The position numbers were made by a program, and so were the translations under genes. A stretch of 64,000 nucleotides of DNA. Source: Varroa destructor (lineage: Eukaryota; Arthropoda; Arachnida; Mesostigmata; Varroidae). The stretch's first letter is position 1. Each line of letters opens with the position of its first letter. This document shows, piece after piece, positions 48,882-62,655 of the stretch. The stretch is taken from contig NW_019211457.1 in assembly GCF_002443255.2 (NCBI RefSeq), forward strand, positions 39,717,126 to 39,781,125, read 5' to 3'. Below the pieces are notes generated by a model that was given only the letters and a program-made list of their open reading frames with translations, made no database searches and was not told the origin of the DNA.

Positions 48882-51800
48882 GTTGTTATATCAACTGTAT
48901 TGTTTTAAATATGGTCTCTCTAATATAATATAATCGTTATTATATAACTTTTATAGATTCACAAGCAGGTGAGCCTTCATAAGCAAATGAGGACGAATTT
49001 CTCCACATATACATAGTAGTTATTGTAATTATCCACGCTGTATTGTCCTTGGATGGACCATATCCTGTCGTCTTCAGTACTCGCATTGTGGAACGATCTC
49101 CAGCGTATCCAAACCTGCTTGCACTTTGCCATTCTGACCCGACCATTGTAACTTACAGCGTTCACTTCAAACGCCTCTTAATTAAGTTAATAGAACTACG
49201 ACATACTACTATATTGTAACCTGTTTCTTGATCAATGCTCGCATTCCACTGCATTACTTTAAATTTTGACCGTCCTTGGTTTCATCATGGTTACGGTTCA
49301 TCGTGATAATGTAAGCGTGGGTCATCTTCCGTGCTAGCATCTCTAGAGACTCGTAAGACCTAGCAATACGCCAGATAAGTAATGACTTAGCTCACGCTTA
49401 ACAATTTACGGTTTTCGGTTTATTCTCAAAACATTGCTCATCAGAAATATAGGGAACCGCGTTACTGTCTGCTGTGGAGCCTATTATTTGTCTACGAAGA
49501 TCAAATAACGACAGATCTTTGCCTACTCTTGAATCGTTCCTTAGATACCTTTGTAGGCGTTTGCCAAGGCTCAATCGTTAACCTTTTTCATTCGATTCCG
49601 CGTTCCGTTCATAAGTTAAGAATCTACAGTATAGTAATAAGAGAAAATACAAAAGGTAACTACGAGACCAAACTTTGGTATCTAAATGTGCTTATTAGAT
49701 CCATACTTATCGCTTAGCTATTATTCCCTGAACCATATGATAACGGTAGTTGTGATAATTAGCATTTACCTGTCTCGCTATAAAAACGAGTAAGATAAAG
49801 TGTAATGTTAAAGGGAATTAGGCGGCTTTTCGGCTACATGTAGAAAACTGATCTTAGATACTAGATACCATAATGATTGTTAGCTGTTGAAACACCGAAA
49901 TCCAGTTTCAGTTGCTAAAGTTCATGGATACCGCACATATGGTATTTACAACTTACTTTTCTTACACGACAATCTTTCTATTAAAGAACGTTGGATGAAA
50001 TGGATTTAATATCTTACAACTTCTGTTAATGCATATGTCGCCTATTTAGACAGTACATTGAAGACAAACACGCGACGGATCTGTCCAGCAAAGGGAACCT
50101 TAGCTCACTAGTGATAAGGTTATAATTAAGGTTAATTATCTGATGTAGATTTCTATCTGTATGAGGTCTGTATTTTGTGAATTAATATTTTGATATAAGT
50201 ATTTATTATTAAGACAACTAACTTGCAAAGTATTTTTAGAGAAGATATCGCTTAGAAAGTTGATTTTTTGTCCGAAAAAGCTAAATACAGGTAGATTCAA
50301 CTTAAAGAAGGCTCACTTTGCACATAGTTGCTGACTAGCTGGTTTGCGTTAGTTTATTAAAGAATACTCTTGAATTTGTTGCGTCGAATAGGAGAAATAA
50401 GAGGATTTATTGTTAAGAACGGGTCAGCATCAGAACATCTTTAATCTCTTTGACTTTTAAGCCACCTCACAGCTTTTAAACTAGTTAAGTTTAAGAGATT
50501 TCAGAGCCAGAAACCATGAAGCAGTTCAGGCTGCGGGTTGGCAAAGGACCAAGAACAAATAGGCTCTGTGATTCCTAATCACTTAACATGGTAGATTTTG
50601 TCGATAGCAGGTTTCGTTGGACCGTAAAGGTCCTATTTAGCGTCTTTGAACAAACGCCAATGTTTTTTCACACGAATTTCTAGTCTTGAAGCAGCGCGTT
50701 ATCAACGACGGAAAAACTTCGTCATTCATCGCGTATGCTCTATAAAAATGACGCTGCTCGCTTCTATTTGAAATCTTCCAAAGCATCCGACCGTGCGGCT
50801 CGAGCGAATGCTGTGAACGATCATCTCTATAACAGAGGGCCGTAACAGTAATCGAATGATGCACGTTGCCCTAAATTTATAGCAAGCTATGGCCAGCTAC
50901 CATTTTCAGCATTCAGACTAACTCTCTTCCATCATCTATAGGATTTGCTTAACGCTAGAGTAAAGACATTGTTCATATATTGTTCGACTTATTGATAACG
51001 CCATTTCATTTTTACTACTGCACTAGCCTAACCAAGATTTCATTTAAGTACACAATAGTATTATTAATATAGGTAATAGCAATAATAATAATCCGATTGA
51101 AGCGTGACCGGACACACCTCTGTATAAATATAGCTATTTGGTTAAGACCTCCGCACTTTCCGCTATTTTGACCCAAAGTCCGTTTTCATTCTATAACCAC
51201 CATCAGGGCGAAAACAGGTGTTAGTATATCTTATATATATACATATTTTACTTCAAGGGTGGCGGCAGGGAGGGAAAGATAGGGCAGCTTGTTATAGCAT
51301 TGCGGTAGTAGTCAACATAATGCAATCAGGACGCTAATACGTCCTTCCTATTGGGTGTACAGTAGAACTACTGTAAGATCCTACTCTCATAAGTTACGTA
51401 GAAGTTTATGTAAAAATCACAAAAAATATAGAATTAGTTATATTACCTATGTCCAATTTGTCTAATTGTGTCGCCCATAGACGTAATTCGGCCATATAGT
51501 ATTTGAGCGGTAATACTTCATCAAAAATACGTCACAGATTTGTTCGTAATCTTGCTACCAGTCTTCTTCCTTCAGGAGTAGAGTGCTTGTTCATCGGTGT
51601 AACCAACCCAATGCCATACGTACATCTTTGCCAGTTTTATGAGGAATTTACTCAAACCGTGTTACACTTCAGTAGGGAAAGAATGCCGACAATTATTTTA
51701 CAACAACCGTTCCATATAATAGAGGAATGTTAAGCCATGGCGACCGTGTCCATAATCAATGAGATTCGTCAAGTAAATGTAAGCATGAACCACCTCGTGT

Positions 51801-51917
51801 AGCAGCGCCACTCTTAGGTTAACATGTGGGCAACACATATTAGCAGAAGTTCCACCGAAATGTCCTTCGTATCAAAACATCGAGCCGTATTCATAAAGGT
51901 CTCAGAGGCTGTCCGTG

Positions 51918-52480
51918 TCACAAACACTGCTCCCTAGAGAAATAAATCATTATAAATAAAGTAGATGGTGTGGTCATCGGGTGTAGGATCAATTGTTTCC
52001 CCGGCGGGTGTTTGTTTGAACGATGCAATTCTTTGAACAGTTTCAAACGCTCTGCCGAGCTGGGGTTCGATTGTGCATTTCTCGTCAATTCCTCTTTATA
52101 CCGTGTATAGTCAAAAGATCCCTGGACAGGATGTACAAGGAAATTAAGCAACGAGAATAGAATCTAGTTTTTTTAAGATCCTGATCACCGTAAGAAACCA
52201 GGTCTTATTCGAGCGAACCGAACATTCTGTATAGCATAAACAATGGAGAAGTACAGTTGTCATGACAACGCCCACAAAGAGCAGAAGAAAGTAGAGTCCT
52301 CCTGGTCCAATCTCGAAACAACCGATCCGTCGAATAAGCATTAAATTACTTTACCTTACGATCGGTAGCGAAAACAATAGCGAACTCAATGCAATAGAAC
52401 GATTTACGGAGTTCATAAACATGGTTTGATCCCGAGTCGTTTCCGTTTATTGAAAAAAAAACACGAAAAATACATCCGCT
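51918..52480 (-). CDS. Candidate single-pass membrane protein, C-terminal exons
   Basis: Three consecutive minus-strand exons are all phase 0 at both ends: 52355-52480 (acceptor TTCTCTATTACACAG, donor GTAAAG), 52189-52311 (acceptor TTTCGAG, donor GTGATC) and 51918-52121 (acceptor CCTGTCCAG, TGA stop). Together they give 150 residues: an extracellular-looking segment with two Cys, a transmembrane helix LYFLLLFVGVVMTTVLLHCL, then a basic, polar tail with YKEELTRN and ERLKLFKELHR. The order fits the C-terminus of a type I membrane protein. Intron 52312-52354 is only 43 bases, near the lower limit for splicing. The 5' end of the gene was not found and the family is not recognised. Confidence 0.4.
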
Positions 52481-55400
52481 CTGTGTAATAGAGAAGAAAA
52501 AACTGGCATTTGCGGAACGTGTGGGATTAAAACCTTTAGCACTTGCGATAGAGTGTTGGAATGCTAGGCGGTAGTTATAAATATTATATCTAATTGTTTT
52601 CTTAGAAACTTGAGTGACAATACATTTAGCGAAAACATCAGGAATTGGCCGATCATTATAAAATATATCAACAATTAACTTGAAAGGTTCGATCAAAAAT
52701 ATAACAAATATTCTACAGAAGACTAGCTGTATGCTGTGACAAAACTCATATTGGGTTTGAATATGGTAAGAAAATTTGATATTGCCATTTATAGAATCTT
52801 GTCAGCATATTAGAAATTAAACAGTTTCAAGTGGCACTAGTTTTGTTGCTGAGGATGGGGTGGTGAGGTTATTGAGACACGATCGGGGCAGTAATTATCC
52901 GCTGACAGCATGGTAGTTTGGATGTTTAAGTTGCAATAGGCCAAGGTTGAACAAAAAAAATATGACGAAAGTTATGGCCTTTTGAGCCAATGTTGGCATA
53001 AGGGTAAAATGAATGTGAATATTCGAAATTTAAATCGGATTGGGGAGGTACCCTCCAGACAGTTGTTGGTTTTACCAATTTTTCTATCGGGACACAGTAC
53101 GATTGAATGGAATCATGCGCAATGACAACGCTGTCTTTTTGGACAAATTGAATCGGACTAATAAGTTGATTAGCAGACATGGGACACGAAATTACGTGGC
53201 CATAAAAATACCTAATGAAGCAACTAGGACTACGAATCACATACACTAGTAGCACCTAATCAGCACTCGTATTGATCACATTCAATCTGAGATATATTTT
53301 GAATTCCAAAGTATTGTAGTTAAAGCTGGTGACAGAAATACATTATTTGAGGCCCGCCTTTCTCAAGTTAAAGTACAAAGTATTGCTAAATTATTATATT
53401 GAAAACTATTATCCGAAGCAATTTCCCATAAAACGATTATACATTTTTCCCATATACGATTATACATCCACAGAAAAAAGATCGCTTTTTTAACGATTCC
53501 GCAAAGCAGATTCACTTCAATATGAAGCATATCCGCCATTGAAGAACCAAAAAACAACTGAAGAAGAGCGAATTTACAATACAACAGGCTGTTTGGCTTG
53601 CATCGAATCTGGGCCATGTACGCTTTATGAGACTAATCCAGTGATGATGTCGTGGTTTGGAAGTTTTACTTATCTAGATAACGTGCACAGCAGACGTTCA
53701 CCACGATACCGCTTTGCAGCGGGACGTAGTCATTCAAAGTTCTACATTGTACATGAGGTTAGAAGCCACAAACATATGGACGAATCATCAGCATACGAAA
53801 TGCACAGTACAGAGGTTGCTGTATTAAAAAAATTGCATAGAAAAGCAAAAAAGAATAATTTGCCTTACGTAATCAGTCGTTAGTTAAAAAGATTTCGATA
53901 GCTTGCTTAGTTGATATGAATACGAAATAGCCAGCAATTTGGCGCTTCCTTCTTAGCTTAACGCCAATAATAATAACATTTATATTCGCATTTGCGCTGT
54001 CTGCCTGACTCGAGGGCTGACAACATTTCGGTCAATGTCCAAAAGCTATCATCACTGTCTGCTGGTGCCGATCTAGGTTGCTTGTTAGACAGGCTATCTG
54101 TTCTTAGTACATTATACATATGATATAACATAGTTCGGCAAAGTAGAAAGATGGCGGTCTATTCGTTTTAAACATCATGTACTAACTGTTTAAGTTCAAA
54201 AGAAAAACAAAGCTTAAGCACACAGTCTTTAAGATAAAAGCATCCTGTGAGCATATCATGGTATACCCTTGTATCGCTGTGGCCTGAATATATTCCACCT
54301 GATCGACCTTAATAATGTTGCAGGTTTTACGTGCGATATCGTAGTACGGCATTTTGTTAGACATAGTTTTATATAGGTTGCAATATATTACATCATGAAC
54401 TCTTACTTCTTGAGTTATTTTAGTTAAAATTATATCATTCAATAGGTAAGATAAAGAGATGCTTACATATTGATGGGCGCTTACTAGAGCAACCGAATTT
54501 GTAGCTAGTATATCTCAATAACTGTGCCTGTCTATATTTTCATAGAATACGATAACAACTTATACGCGTGTCTCTATGTACAATGCGAAGTACAAACCCT
54601 CTTTTATTGTACTTCAAAAGGTTATGTAATAAAAAGATTATGTGCGTTCAGTGCTCTTTTATTAATAATAATAAACCAAAATAAACTTAGATAGGAAGGT
54701 ATACGTCAACTGAAAATAAAGTCTTCCGCTTTACTGTGATTTCGAAGATTCTAAATTAACGACAATGCTTTGAGTACTAAAGTAAGGATTCCACCTAACA
54801 GTAGTTTGTAAAGTTTCTGCAGTTGTCTACTTGGGGGCGAAAAATTCGGGATAGTTGTGCATATGAATCCACAAATCACTGCAGGCCATGACTTTGCTTT
54901 GATAAGTTTAAAAGATACGGTTTTATCCTAAACGATATTTCATGTCTAAGCTATTAAATAGGCACAGAAAAGCTCAGAAATACTCAGAAAACTTTGAGGC
55001 ACGAACTCGCAATGGTCATAATACTGTGCATTTAATTATTATACGCCATGAACCATTTGAGTGCGTCTTTTATTTGTTCCTAATAATCCAAACAAGTCAG
55101 TGCAGGTGAAAAACGAGATAACTTGCACATATATTTATATTTAATTTAGTTGCAGTCTAGGAGGGGGAATCGTTTTAAGTGTATTCCGTATCTAATGCGT
55201 GCACCATTAGGCCTAACTGGGAGCAAAGGTGCATCATTTAAAGAGGGATTTTATTTACTGCCACCTTTTACAAGGCGTACACTATTTACTTACATAATTA
55301 CTGTAAGATCTTCTCTAGTCCAGTCCTATAAATATAGGTATTAATGTTCTTAATGCTCCCTCCAATGACAGTTATGCTGAATCAAATGCGGTATGAAATA

Positions 55401-55510
55401 ACCAACCTAATAATTACGTTGTATTCAGATCTTATTCTTTCGTGTTAAAAAAAAATTTAACTGTGCATTTCGAGGGCAACCTCATTTTTTACTATCTGAT
55501 TCTTATTCAG
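52481..55510. other. Unassigned stretch with several long open frames
   Basis: Minus-strand frames at about 52922-53200 and plus-strand frames at 53524-53883 and 55156-55240 look somewhat protein-like. The frame at 53524-53883 encodes about 120 residues without an early ATG, including SPRYRFAAGRSHSKFYIVHE. No domain, consistent splice chain or transposon signature was found. Confidence 0.35.
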
Positions 55511-55634
55511 GTATACAGACTAGGATCACTAGCCCAAGAACTTTTTGAATTATTTTATTCTTATCAATACTTTGACACTCATCCTTCAACATGGTTGGAG
55601 ATATTTTATGATATCAAAAACGTTCCTTACCTCG
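55511..55634 (+). CDS. Candidate internal exon
   Basis: A pyrimidine-rich acceptor (CTGATTCTTATTCAG) and a donor (CTCG/GTAAGC) flank 124 bases with one fully open frame. It encodes VYRLGSLAQELFELFYSYQY and a Trp/Phe/Tyr-rich continuation, a composition unlike noise. Neighbouring exons could not be joined with confidence, and the family is unknown. Confidence 0.28.
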
Positions 55635-56759
55635 GTAAGCTACCTCGGGACAACGTCTTCGGGCTCTCAATCTTCGAATTGTGCGATAAAAAAATCTTCC
55701 AACTATCATCACATTGCTTCCAAACTATATTTCCCGAATCACGGTTGGGTACTTATGTCGTCTACACCAAAGTGTAGCTATTCTTATTTTTACCCTCCTA
55801 GCGGTACGAGCCACCGATAAGTGGTGAAGATTAGCGTCCGAGAGCTTGGACCAGATTATTCATCAAAATATGGAACGGAGGTTTAAACTAAGTCTCTGTG
55901 TTCCGAATTCTATATCCGGCGTCGCCGTCAGTGCGTGTATGCCTGGAATCGAATATCTAGACCACAGTATACATGTCCGTGCGACTAACAGGCAAATACG
56001 TCACTTATTAAACTATTACGAGGACCGTTCTCATCTAATTATATAATATATACTAGGCGGAATTTAAAAAAAAAAAAACTCTTTAAAAAAGAAATTAAAT
56101 TAGCTCTCACAGCCATGATTTTGTAGAAGTGTATGGCGCATCCACATGGCGTATTGGCTGTTTAAACAATCGGATGAAAATAATTAGGGCTCTGTTGAGA
56201 CATGATTCTTCCATAATTGATTACATTAATCTATATTCTACGTTGAACAAGCGACAAGTCTTAATTGCGAACTGATCTATACTCTCATTTTATTCCCCGC
56301 CCCGGGAGGGTGCCGCAGAGTAATTGTTGAATGTGAAGTCTCCTGCTGAAGGTATCAACACATCCCGTTGTAGCCCAACACTTGCCTAAATAATGTCCTG
56401 TACTCGTATCTTTTACGCCTGGTTTCATCGAATAACTAAATGTATATAATTTTGCGAAAATTATTTGGTACTTTCTACAGCTCCTATCAAATTATTTATG
56501 CGACAGACGTCGCGATTTGTCTGTGATAAGAGTATGCGTGGTAACGCATGAGCCCAAAATTATAAGCAGCAATGAAGCCCTATAAGTACTAAAGTTCTAA
56601 AATCCGTTTGATAACGCAGTTGGCTTGTAATACAGTATCCCATATAGATTGACTCCAGTTTTTGGAAGCTATTACCTGTAAGCACTTGAGTTCTTTCTGT
56701 AATCATCTCCTTTGCACGTACGATAGACTTGACTAGTATTCTACAGCTCCCGAAGCTTT
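55635..56759. other. Intergenic
   Basis: AT-rich; short frames only. Confidence 0.5.
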
Positions 56760-57480
56760 CGTAATGCATATCGTGTGTCCTTTCGCTTCTTTCAGCTCGA
56801 ACACAGCAGTCTGCTATCGAGTTCTAAGCATGTGTGTCACACATGTGTCCGAGTACAAGTGCGCGAGTATGCGACCTGCCAAGTCAGAGCCTGGCTCTTT
56901 CCATCGGAGAGATTCCAGGACCGGCCCTTTCTCACTAACCCCTGACTTAGTCCCTCCGACGCCTTTACTCAGGACTTGTCGGCCCAGGTTGCGTTAGCTA
57001 CCTTCTCTCTCCTCAGCTCTCGGAGTTCTGTTGCGGTCGCAGTAGCAGCAGCAGCTTAAAGTCGGGAGGAGTCTTCGTTTCGCCTGCACCAGCAAGCGAA
57101 AGCTGCCAACGGTAGAAAACGAAGGGCCTTTATTTTGGAGAGGGAATACATGGAAACGTGATGGTTTGCGCAGACTCGCGCAGGCCGTCGCAGGTCCTCA
57201 ATTGCATGCTAGTAGCTACGTGTTAGCATCCCAACGCCCAACGCTCTCTTAGAGTTTGGCTGGTCTCACTCATCTCGAAACGGTGCGAAGTAGGCATCGG
57301 TCGACCGCGCCAGCTGACCGCGCTGGCCTAGGCCTGCTGGCTTCGCATCGCAGTAAGTGAGGCCTGAGCGAAGCGCTTGAGATCCTGTTAGCACTGACTG
57401 CTACAGGATGTCAGTAAGGCGCCGGCTTTAAGGCGCTGCCGACCCACTGAGTCAATTCGAAGCTGAGTAGCTTTTTAACG
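56760..57480. other. GC-rich promoter-like stretch
   Basis: GC content rises sharply and CpG is frequent, with an AGCAGCAGCAGC run near 57046 and a donor-like GCA/GTAAGTGAGG at about 57350. This is consistent with a promoter and non-coding first exon on the plus strand. The downstream gene is not established; UNC80 starts 5 kb further on. Confidence 0.3.
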
Positions 57481-58347
57481 TTCGCGCTAATCTGTTGCTC
57501 ATCCACGCATATTGTTATGTGTTCGCTAGACAGTAAAGAGATAAAAAAAATCGGATGGACAAGAGAAAAGATTGAGTGGAACCCTGCTTGAATATAGAAT
57601 CATAAAGGAAAAAAGAACAGCAAAAATAAGCAGAACCAAAAGAAGACAGGATAAAGGAAAGAGGAAAGAAATCGTACGTAACGGGAAGCAAGCAAGCACA
57701 CCACGCGAGAAGCAAGATCTACTATTGCAACTGAATACTTCGATGAGTTTTACGTCCGGAACTGCCATTAGGCATCCAACATCACAGAACTGCTAAAACT
57801 ACTACTATTTTTGCTGATAAATTTACGCGACAAGAGGCAAGCACCCCACTGTACCGTACTCATATGCCGTAACCCGTCGTAAATCGTAAGTAACCATAGA
57901 ATAGTCATCATAACGTCTTAACGCCAGATAGGCAAAGAATCACAAAGTGCGACAAACGGATAGAAGATAACAACGGTTAACATATAATGAAAGGAAAAAT
58001 GGATCTCGAAGACACAAAGAATAGAGGCGAGCGAGATATATATATATATGCGTAAAGAAACGGCCAAAATACTGCAAGCATGACCGCACGCTAAGACGTG
58101 CAGTGCGAAGCCTGCATCGGTTGAACCGAGTAGTCAAATCGATTATACGCGCGGTTCGTTTGGTTCATAACATATACATACTTATAAATATATCGTTACA
58201 TATGGATTGAAATTTAAGAAGCTTTGAGAAGAGGCGTTGTGAGAATTGTCTTCCTCCCGAACCATTGTCGACAAAACTACTACTGAGCCACAAGCGCGCA
58301 GCCTATAGCTGTTTGACGAAGACGACATTGTACACATTGTTATTAAG

Positions 58348-58415
<68 letters not shown>
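58348..58415. repeat. TA dinucleotide microsatellite
   Basis: About 34 TA units with a single C interruption, the longest in the window. It generates an artefactual Ile-Tyr repeat frame. Confidence 0.95.
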
Positions 58416-58416
<1 letters not shown>

Positions 58417-58436
58417 CTGCCATCTCGTTACTGCTG

Positions 58437-58564
58437 ATGGACGACGCGTCATCCAGGGGCCGAGTGGGACGCGAGGCAAGTGTGTGTCGTGTCTGTCGAA
58501 GTGCGCGTCGAAGTGGGGTCGAGAGTCAACGAAGCCTTCGGGGACCGCATACGCTATACGCAGT
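58437..58564 (+). CDS. Candidate first coding exon
   Basis: Immediately after the TA tract an ATG opens 42 codons of Arg/Ser/Cys-rich sequence beginning MDDASSRGRVGRE and ends at a donor GT/GTGAGTTAT. The DNA is CpG-rich here. A low-complexity 5' UTR is an equally good reading. Confidence 0.18.
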
Positions 58565-59964
58565 GTGAGTTATATCGATAACGCCGATCAAGTATTAATA
58601 TTAAGAAGAAGCTGGGCAAATGAAGCCCAGCGATCGAAGTGGAAAAAAAATGCCTTTAAAACAAGTCTCTCCACGAGAAAAAGACAACAAAAAATGGTGC
58701 GACCAGTACTAAGCTAACTACAACTCTTCAGAAATCATCCGCAAAATATCGCCAGCCAGTCAAATAAGCAGTAGAATTTGCGTCGAACAGGTAAAACACA
58801 GATAAAAAGTATCTTATTGAATACGACATTGTACTGCCTCATCTGTAGCCTGGCAAGCAGACACGCAGCTATATAGTTAAATTTCTACTTTAAAAATCCC
58901 TAACTCAATGACCAATCTTTAACAAGGCGTCGGAGCAGAACAGAGGAAGAAAATTAGTCAAAACTCACCACGAAGATATCTCGAGAATAACATGAACAAC
59001 GCTGGAAATAAACGCCGTAAAAACGTGACTCAACCTTAAACCAGAAAATCTACCATTAATACTAGGATTACCACACTCATTAAAAGCGATCTCTGCTTTT
59101 ACTGCTGGTAAGCATTCACTGTCATGGTATTAAATCGTTTGCATATATTGTGCCTATTATTAAATGTAAATATATGTCAGCTTGTGCAGAATGTATTGTA
59201 TTATATGAACGAAACACAGGAGATATGCCCTTAGTCTTGACGTTTGAGCGATAGGGAAGACCGACAGAGGGCCTCTATGTGGGCTGGGATAACGTAAACA
59301 CTATTCTACAGCATTATTCTATTATAACAGCAAGTTTTTGCCTAGCATTTACCTTCATTTTACGGTTTTTCGCCCTTCTCTATAAACAGATAAATATATT
59401 CTTTGACAACTTTAATTTTTCCTTTCGGACTGCTTCTTCTTATCTATTTTCTTTATTCACACAACTTTTAGACCCATTTTTAATTTCTGCGAACGTAAAA
59501 TGTTTTACTTACTCGCACAATTTTTTTTAGGAAACATCAGCAATTTTGACATCTTTTTCATGTATCTATGACTAGTTTCTCGCGTGGCATTAACTTTTAC
59601 CCATTTTTCATTTTCGATGTATACTTGTTTTTATTATAGTAGAGTTTTCATAATTTCCCTGATAGTAGATAGTAATGACTTGGCTTTATGAGTCGTCGTG
59701 TCGTCCCATAATATTTCTTCGATTGAACCTATTTTAAAAATTTTGACATACCTTACTTCTTTACACGTGACACTCTATCTGTTACGGGACATGAACCTTC
59801 TGGTGTACGTCTGGCATTTGCGTTCATATGATACTGATGCACAATCAGTTTTATACCTCTTGTAGTTTAGAAATGCAATTTTTGTAAAGTTCGAACATAG
59901 TTACTTGTACCTTCAGTATGATACGCTTTTCTAATGAATATCTGTTTAATGTTTCTCTTCACAG
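58565..59964. other. Intergenic, AT-rich
   Basis: No gene recognised. Confidence 0.5.
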
Positions 59965-60113
59965 CCGAACTCGCCCAGTTTTACACCGGTCTATTTTATG
60001 CCCCGATTGATAAGGAGTTGTCGTCGAAAAGAAGCGCCGGATTTTTTCGAACAAGTTCACTTGAAAAACAAACAGAGAGATCAAGGCAAAATAAAAAAAA
60101 TATACACAATTGA
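59965..60113 (+). CDS. Candidate terminal exon
   Basis: A strong acceptor (GTTTCTCTTCACAG) opens a frame of 48 codons, starting ELAQFYTGLFYAPIDKELSS and becoming Lys/Arg/Gln-rich before a TGA. No upstream exon was matched, and a frame on the opposite strand also overlaps, so support is weak. Confidence 0.25.
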
Positions 60114-62655
60114 ACCATTTGTATATGCAGATGCCCAAATGTCTATTCAACGACTTCGCGAGCTACAATCTCAAAAAGTTGGGACGAGACGAATAAGACA
60201 TTAACAAGTACTAGACTACGCAGCAGTAGCAAACCCGAAAGAGGAGCCAATCCAGCCACTAAGATTCTATCTGCTGACAAAGCCATTGTAAACACGAAAC
60301 AATGTATGGGTTCACCATTAGGCTGACTTGCAATTTTCATCTTCCTTGTCGAAAAAACATAGACGCGTGAAGCATGCATCTCACATTTCCGAAGTATCAG
60401 TGCTAAGAAATTGACATCCTCCAAAAGTGCTATCCAAGACGGATCGTCGCAATGAATCGATCCCGCTAAGTAAACCATATATATATATATACATCCATAT
60501 TCCGCGTCTAGTTGAAGAGTTACGTACGAGCTGTCGGTCTATGTTATAATCGTCTAAAGCACAGCTAGTCCTAGACCCGAAAGTGGGGAGTTTAAGAACG
60601 CTTCACATCGTTACATCGCTGCTTTTTTCGTACGCAAAGAACAAGCGCTAGTTGCCTGTATGCACAACGCATTGCGCGTTGCTGATTCGCTAGATAATCG
60701 TCTCGTGTCTCGAGTACCTGCCTGCTTAACGGAGCCCGTTCCGCTGATTCAGTCTGAACAGGGCTAGGCATCAACACGCTATTCACTGAAAGAGTCGAGT
60801 CCGTCCCTGAGCGAAGCACGTCGACTTCTATCGAAAACCGTCTGGCTGACGGGCCTATATGTTCGTCATTTTTCGTATCGTGTCCACTGGAGTAGACCGG
60901 CAGAATTAGTCCGTTTTGCTCTGACTAATAAAAATGATCTGTTATTAATGATGTTACCATATTACTCTCGAGCGAAGAACGATAATGGCCTAGTCATTCG
61001 TACTTAGTTAATAATAACTGCTAATAAGGTTACAGCACTTATAGCTCTATGATAGGGAAAAATCTCTGAAAAATGATTAAATATTGCAGAACTGATCTTT
61101 TGCGGAGATTTTCAAGCCGACAGATTGATTGACTGAGCGACAGATAGACACCGCTACCTAAACGTCATAGTCATGTGATTTGTTATAGATCTATCATTAA
61201 TATCGGTACGACTTCCACTACCTAGCTAGTAAGTGATTATTCTTCTATCAATACACGAACGGTTCACTGGAAACTGTAACCGAGAAACTCAACACAACCC
61301 AACGTACCGGTTGTCTTCCAAACTCTTCAAACGACGCTGACACGGACATTTTAAAGATAAGATTGATTTATCGATTAGGCCAAGTTCCGAACGCTGACTA
61401 ACCGACGTAAACGCAAACTGTTGTTTAATCACTTATCGATATTATCACAGCTGGAACAACCGTGTTATTCCTCTACGTTTCCTCTGTTTGTCGGACGCTA
61501 AAGTTGAAGTTGAATAACCTATCGGTTACGAAGCGAATCGCAACGTATAAAAGACAACGAGACTTAGCTGACCTTGACGATAATGGTAACGGCGAAGATT
61601 GAAACGATAATGTTGAAACGTGTTATCACTGCGAACTAGCGGTGGAACTTCAACCAGTCATTCATGTCAACAAAGTTCGTATCGCATAAATAATCGTTAT
61701 ATAGATCATAATTAAACGTCGAGCACCCCCTGCCAACCACTTGACAGGGGGCGAATACGCGCGTCGCTGACACTACACAAAATACATAAGCACCATTTGC
61801 AGTGAATTAGTCACACCTAAATTCCTGACACCTCACGAGTCAGTCGAAGCTGTAAACAGGTCTCCGAACTGATAACTGAAGTGTGAAAGCGATCGACATC
61901 GCGAGATGGACACTTCGACCGATCAGAGCCTCGTCGATTATTCCGGCCTGGTCCATGCAATACCCATGCAGGATCAGGATCACCAATCTTTGAAACAAGA
62001 GAGAAAAAAGGCTAAAGATTGCACGCTGAACTTCAAAAACGGACCACAATAAGCGGAAATATACTGAGAGCTGTACTAAGCGGTTCTCATAGTTTCGAAG
62101 TTCGAAGATACTTGAAAGAAATATACTAATGATGAAGACGCTAACATAAAGACAATAATAAACCCGTCGAGAAGACGATTACTATAGAAGAGTGAAACCC
62201 TATTTGCAAAAAAAATTTCGCACCGGCCTATAATCATACGTGATTGAGGAAATCGGAAAGAGAAACGGAAAGATCTGACAAAATAAAGCGTTTGGAGAAC
62301 AACGAAAGCACAGAGTTTGCTAATCGACATGTGCCACGATTTATTTGGTACAAAACGCGTGATAGCATAGCTATCAGCCATGAAAGCGGTGGATCGCCGG
62401 GCATGCGATTGTGCCGTGTAGGTCTTCCCAGCGACTTTGTATGGAAATAGATTACACAAAAGAGACATGTGAAGAAAAAGGAAGGGTAGAAACCGAAGTA
62501 GATAGCGCAGTTAGCAGGCTGGCGCTGATTTTGAAAGCGATTCGTCACCAGTCTAATGGTAGGATTCGTAACTTCACTAGACTATACTAATAATTACAAT
62601 CATATTTATTCATAAATGCTCGGTGATACAGAACGGGAAGATTGAAAGAAGAATT
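60114..62655. other. Upstream region of UNC80
   Basis: Moderate GC content; short frames only. A minus-strand frame with ATG at 60478 running to 60143 (111 codons) has hydrophobic stretches but no recognised domain. Confidence 0.4.

Larger units (their letters stand above)
46551..51917. other. Intergenic, AT-rich, no recognisable gene
   Basis: Holds a compound TA/CA/GA microsatellite near 47205-47260 and an ATT repeat at 48858-48881. Frames around 48940-49165 and 50637-50864 (minus) and 51503-51733 (plus) are short and unrecognised. Confidence 0.5.

Noticed and set aside
58265..58717. 150-codon plus-strand frame with Ile-Tyr repeat
   Set aside because: Produced by translation of the TA microsatellite.
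60143..60478. 111-codon minus-strand frame with hydrophobic stretches
   Set aside because: Has a true ATG, but it is preceded by a TA repeat and no homology or splice support was seen.
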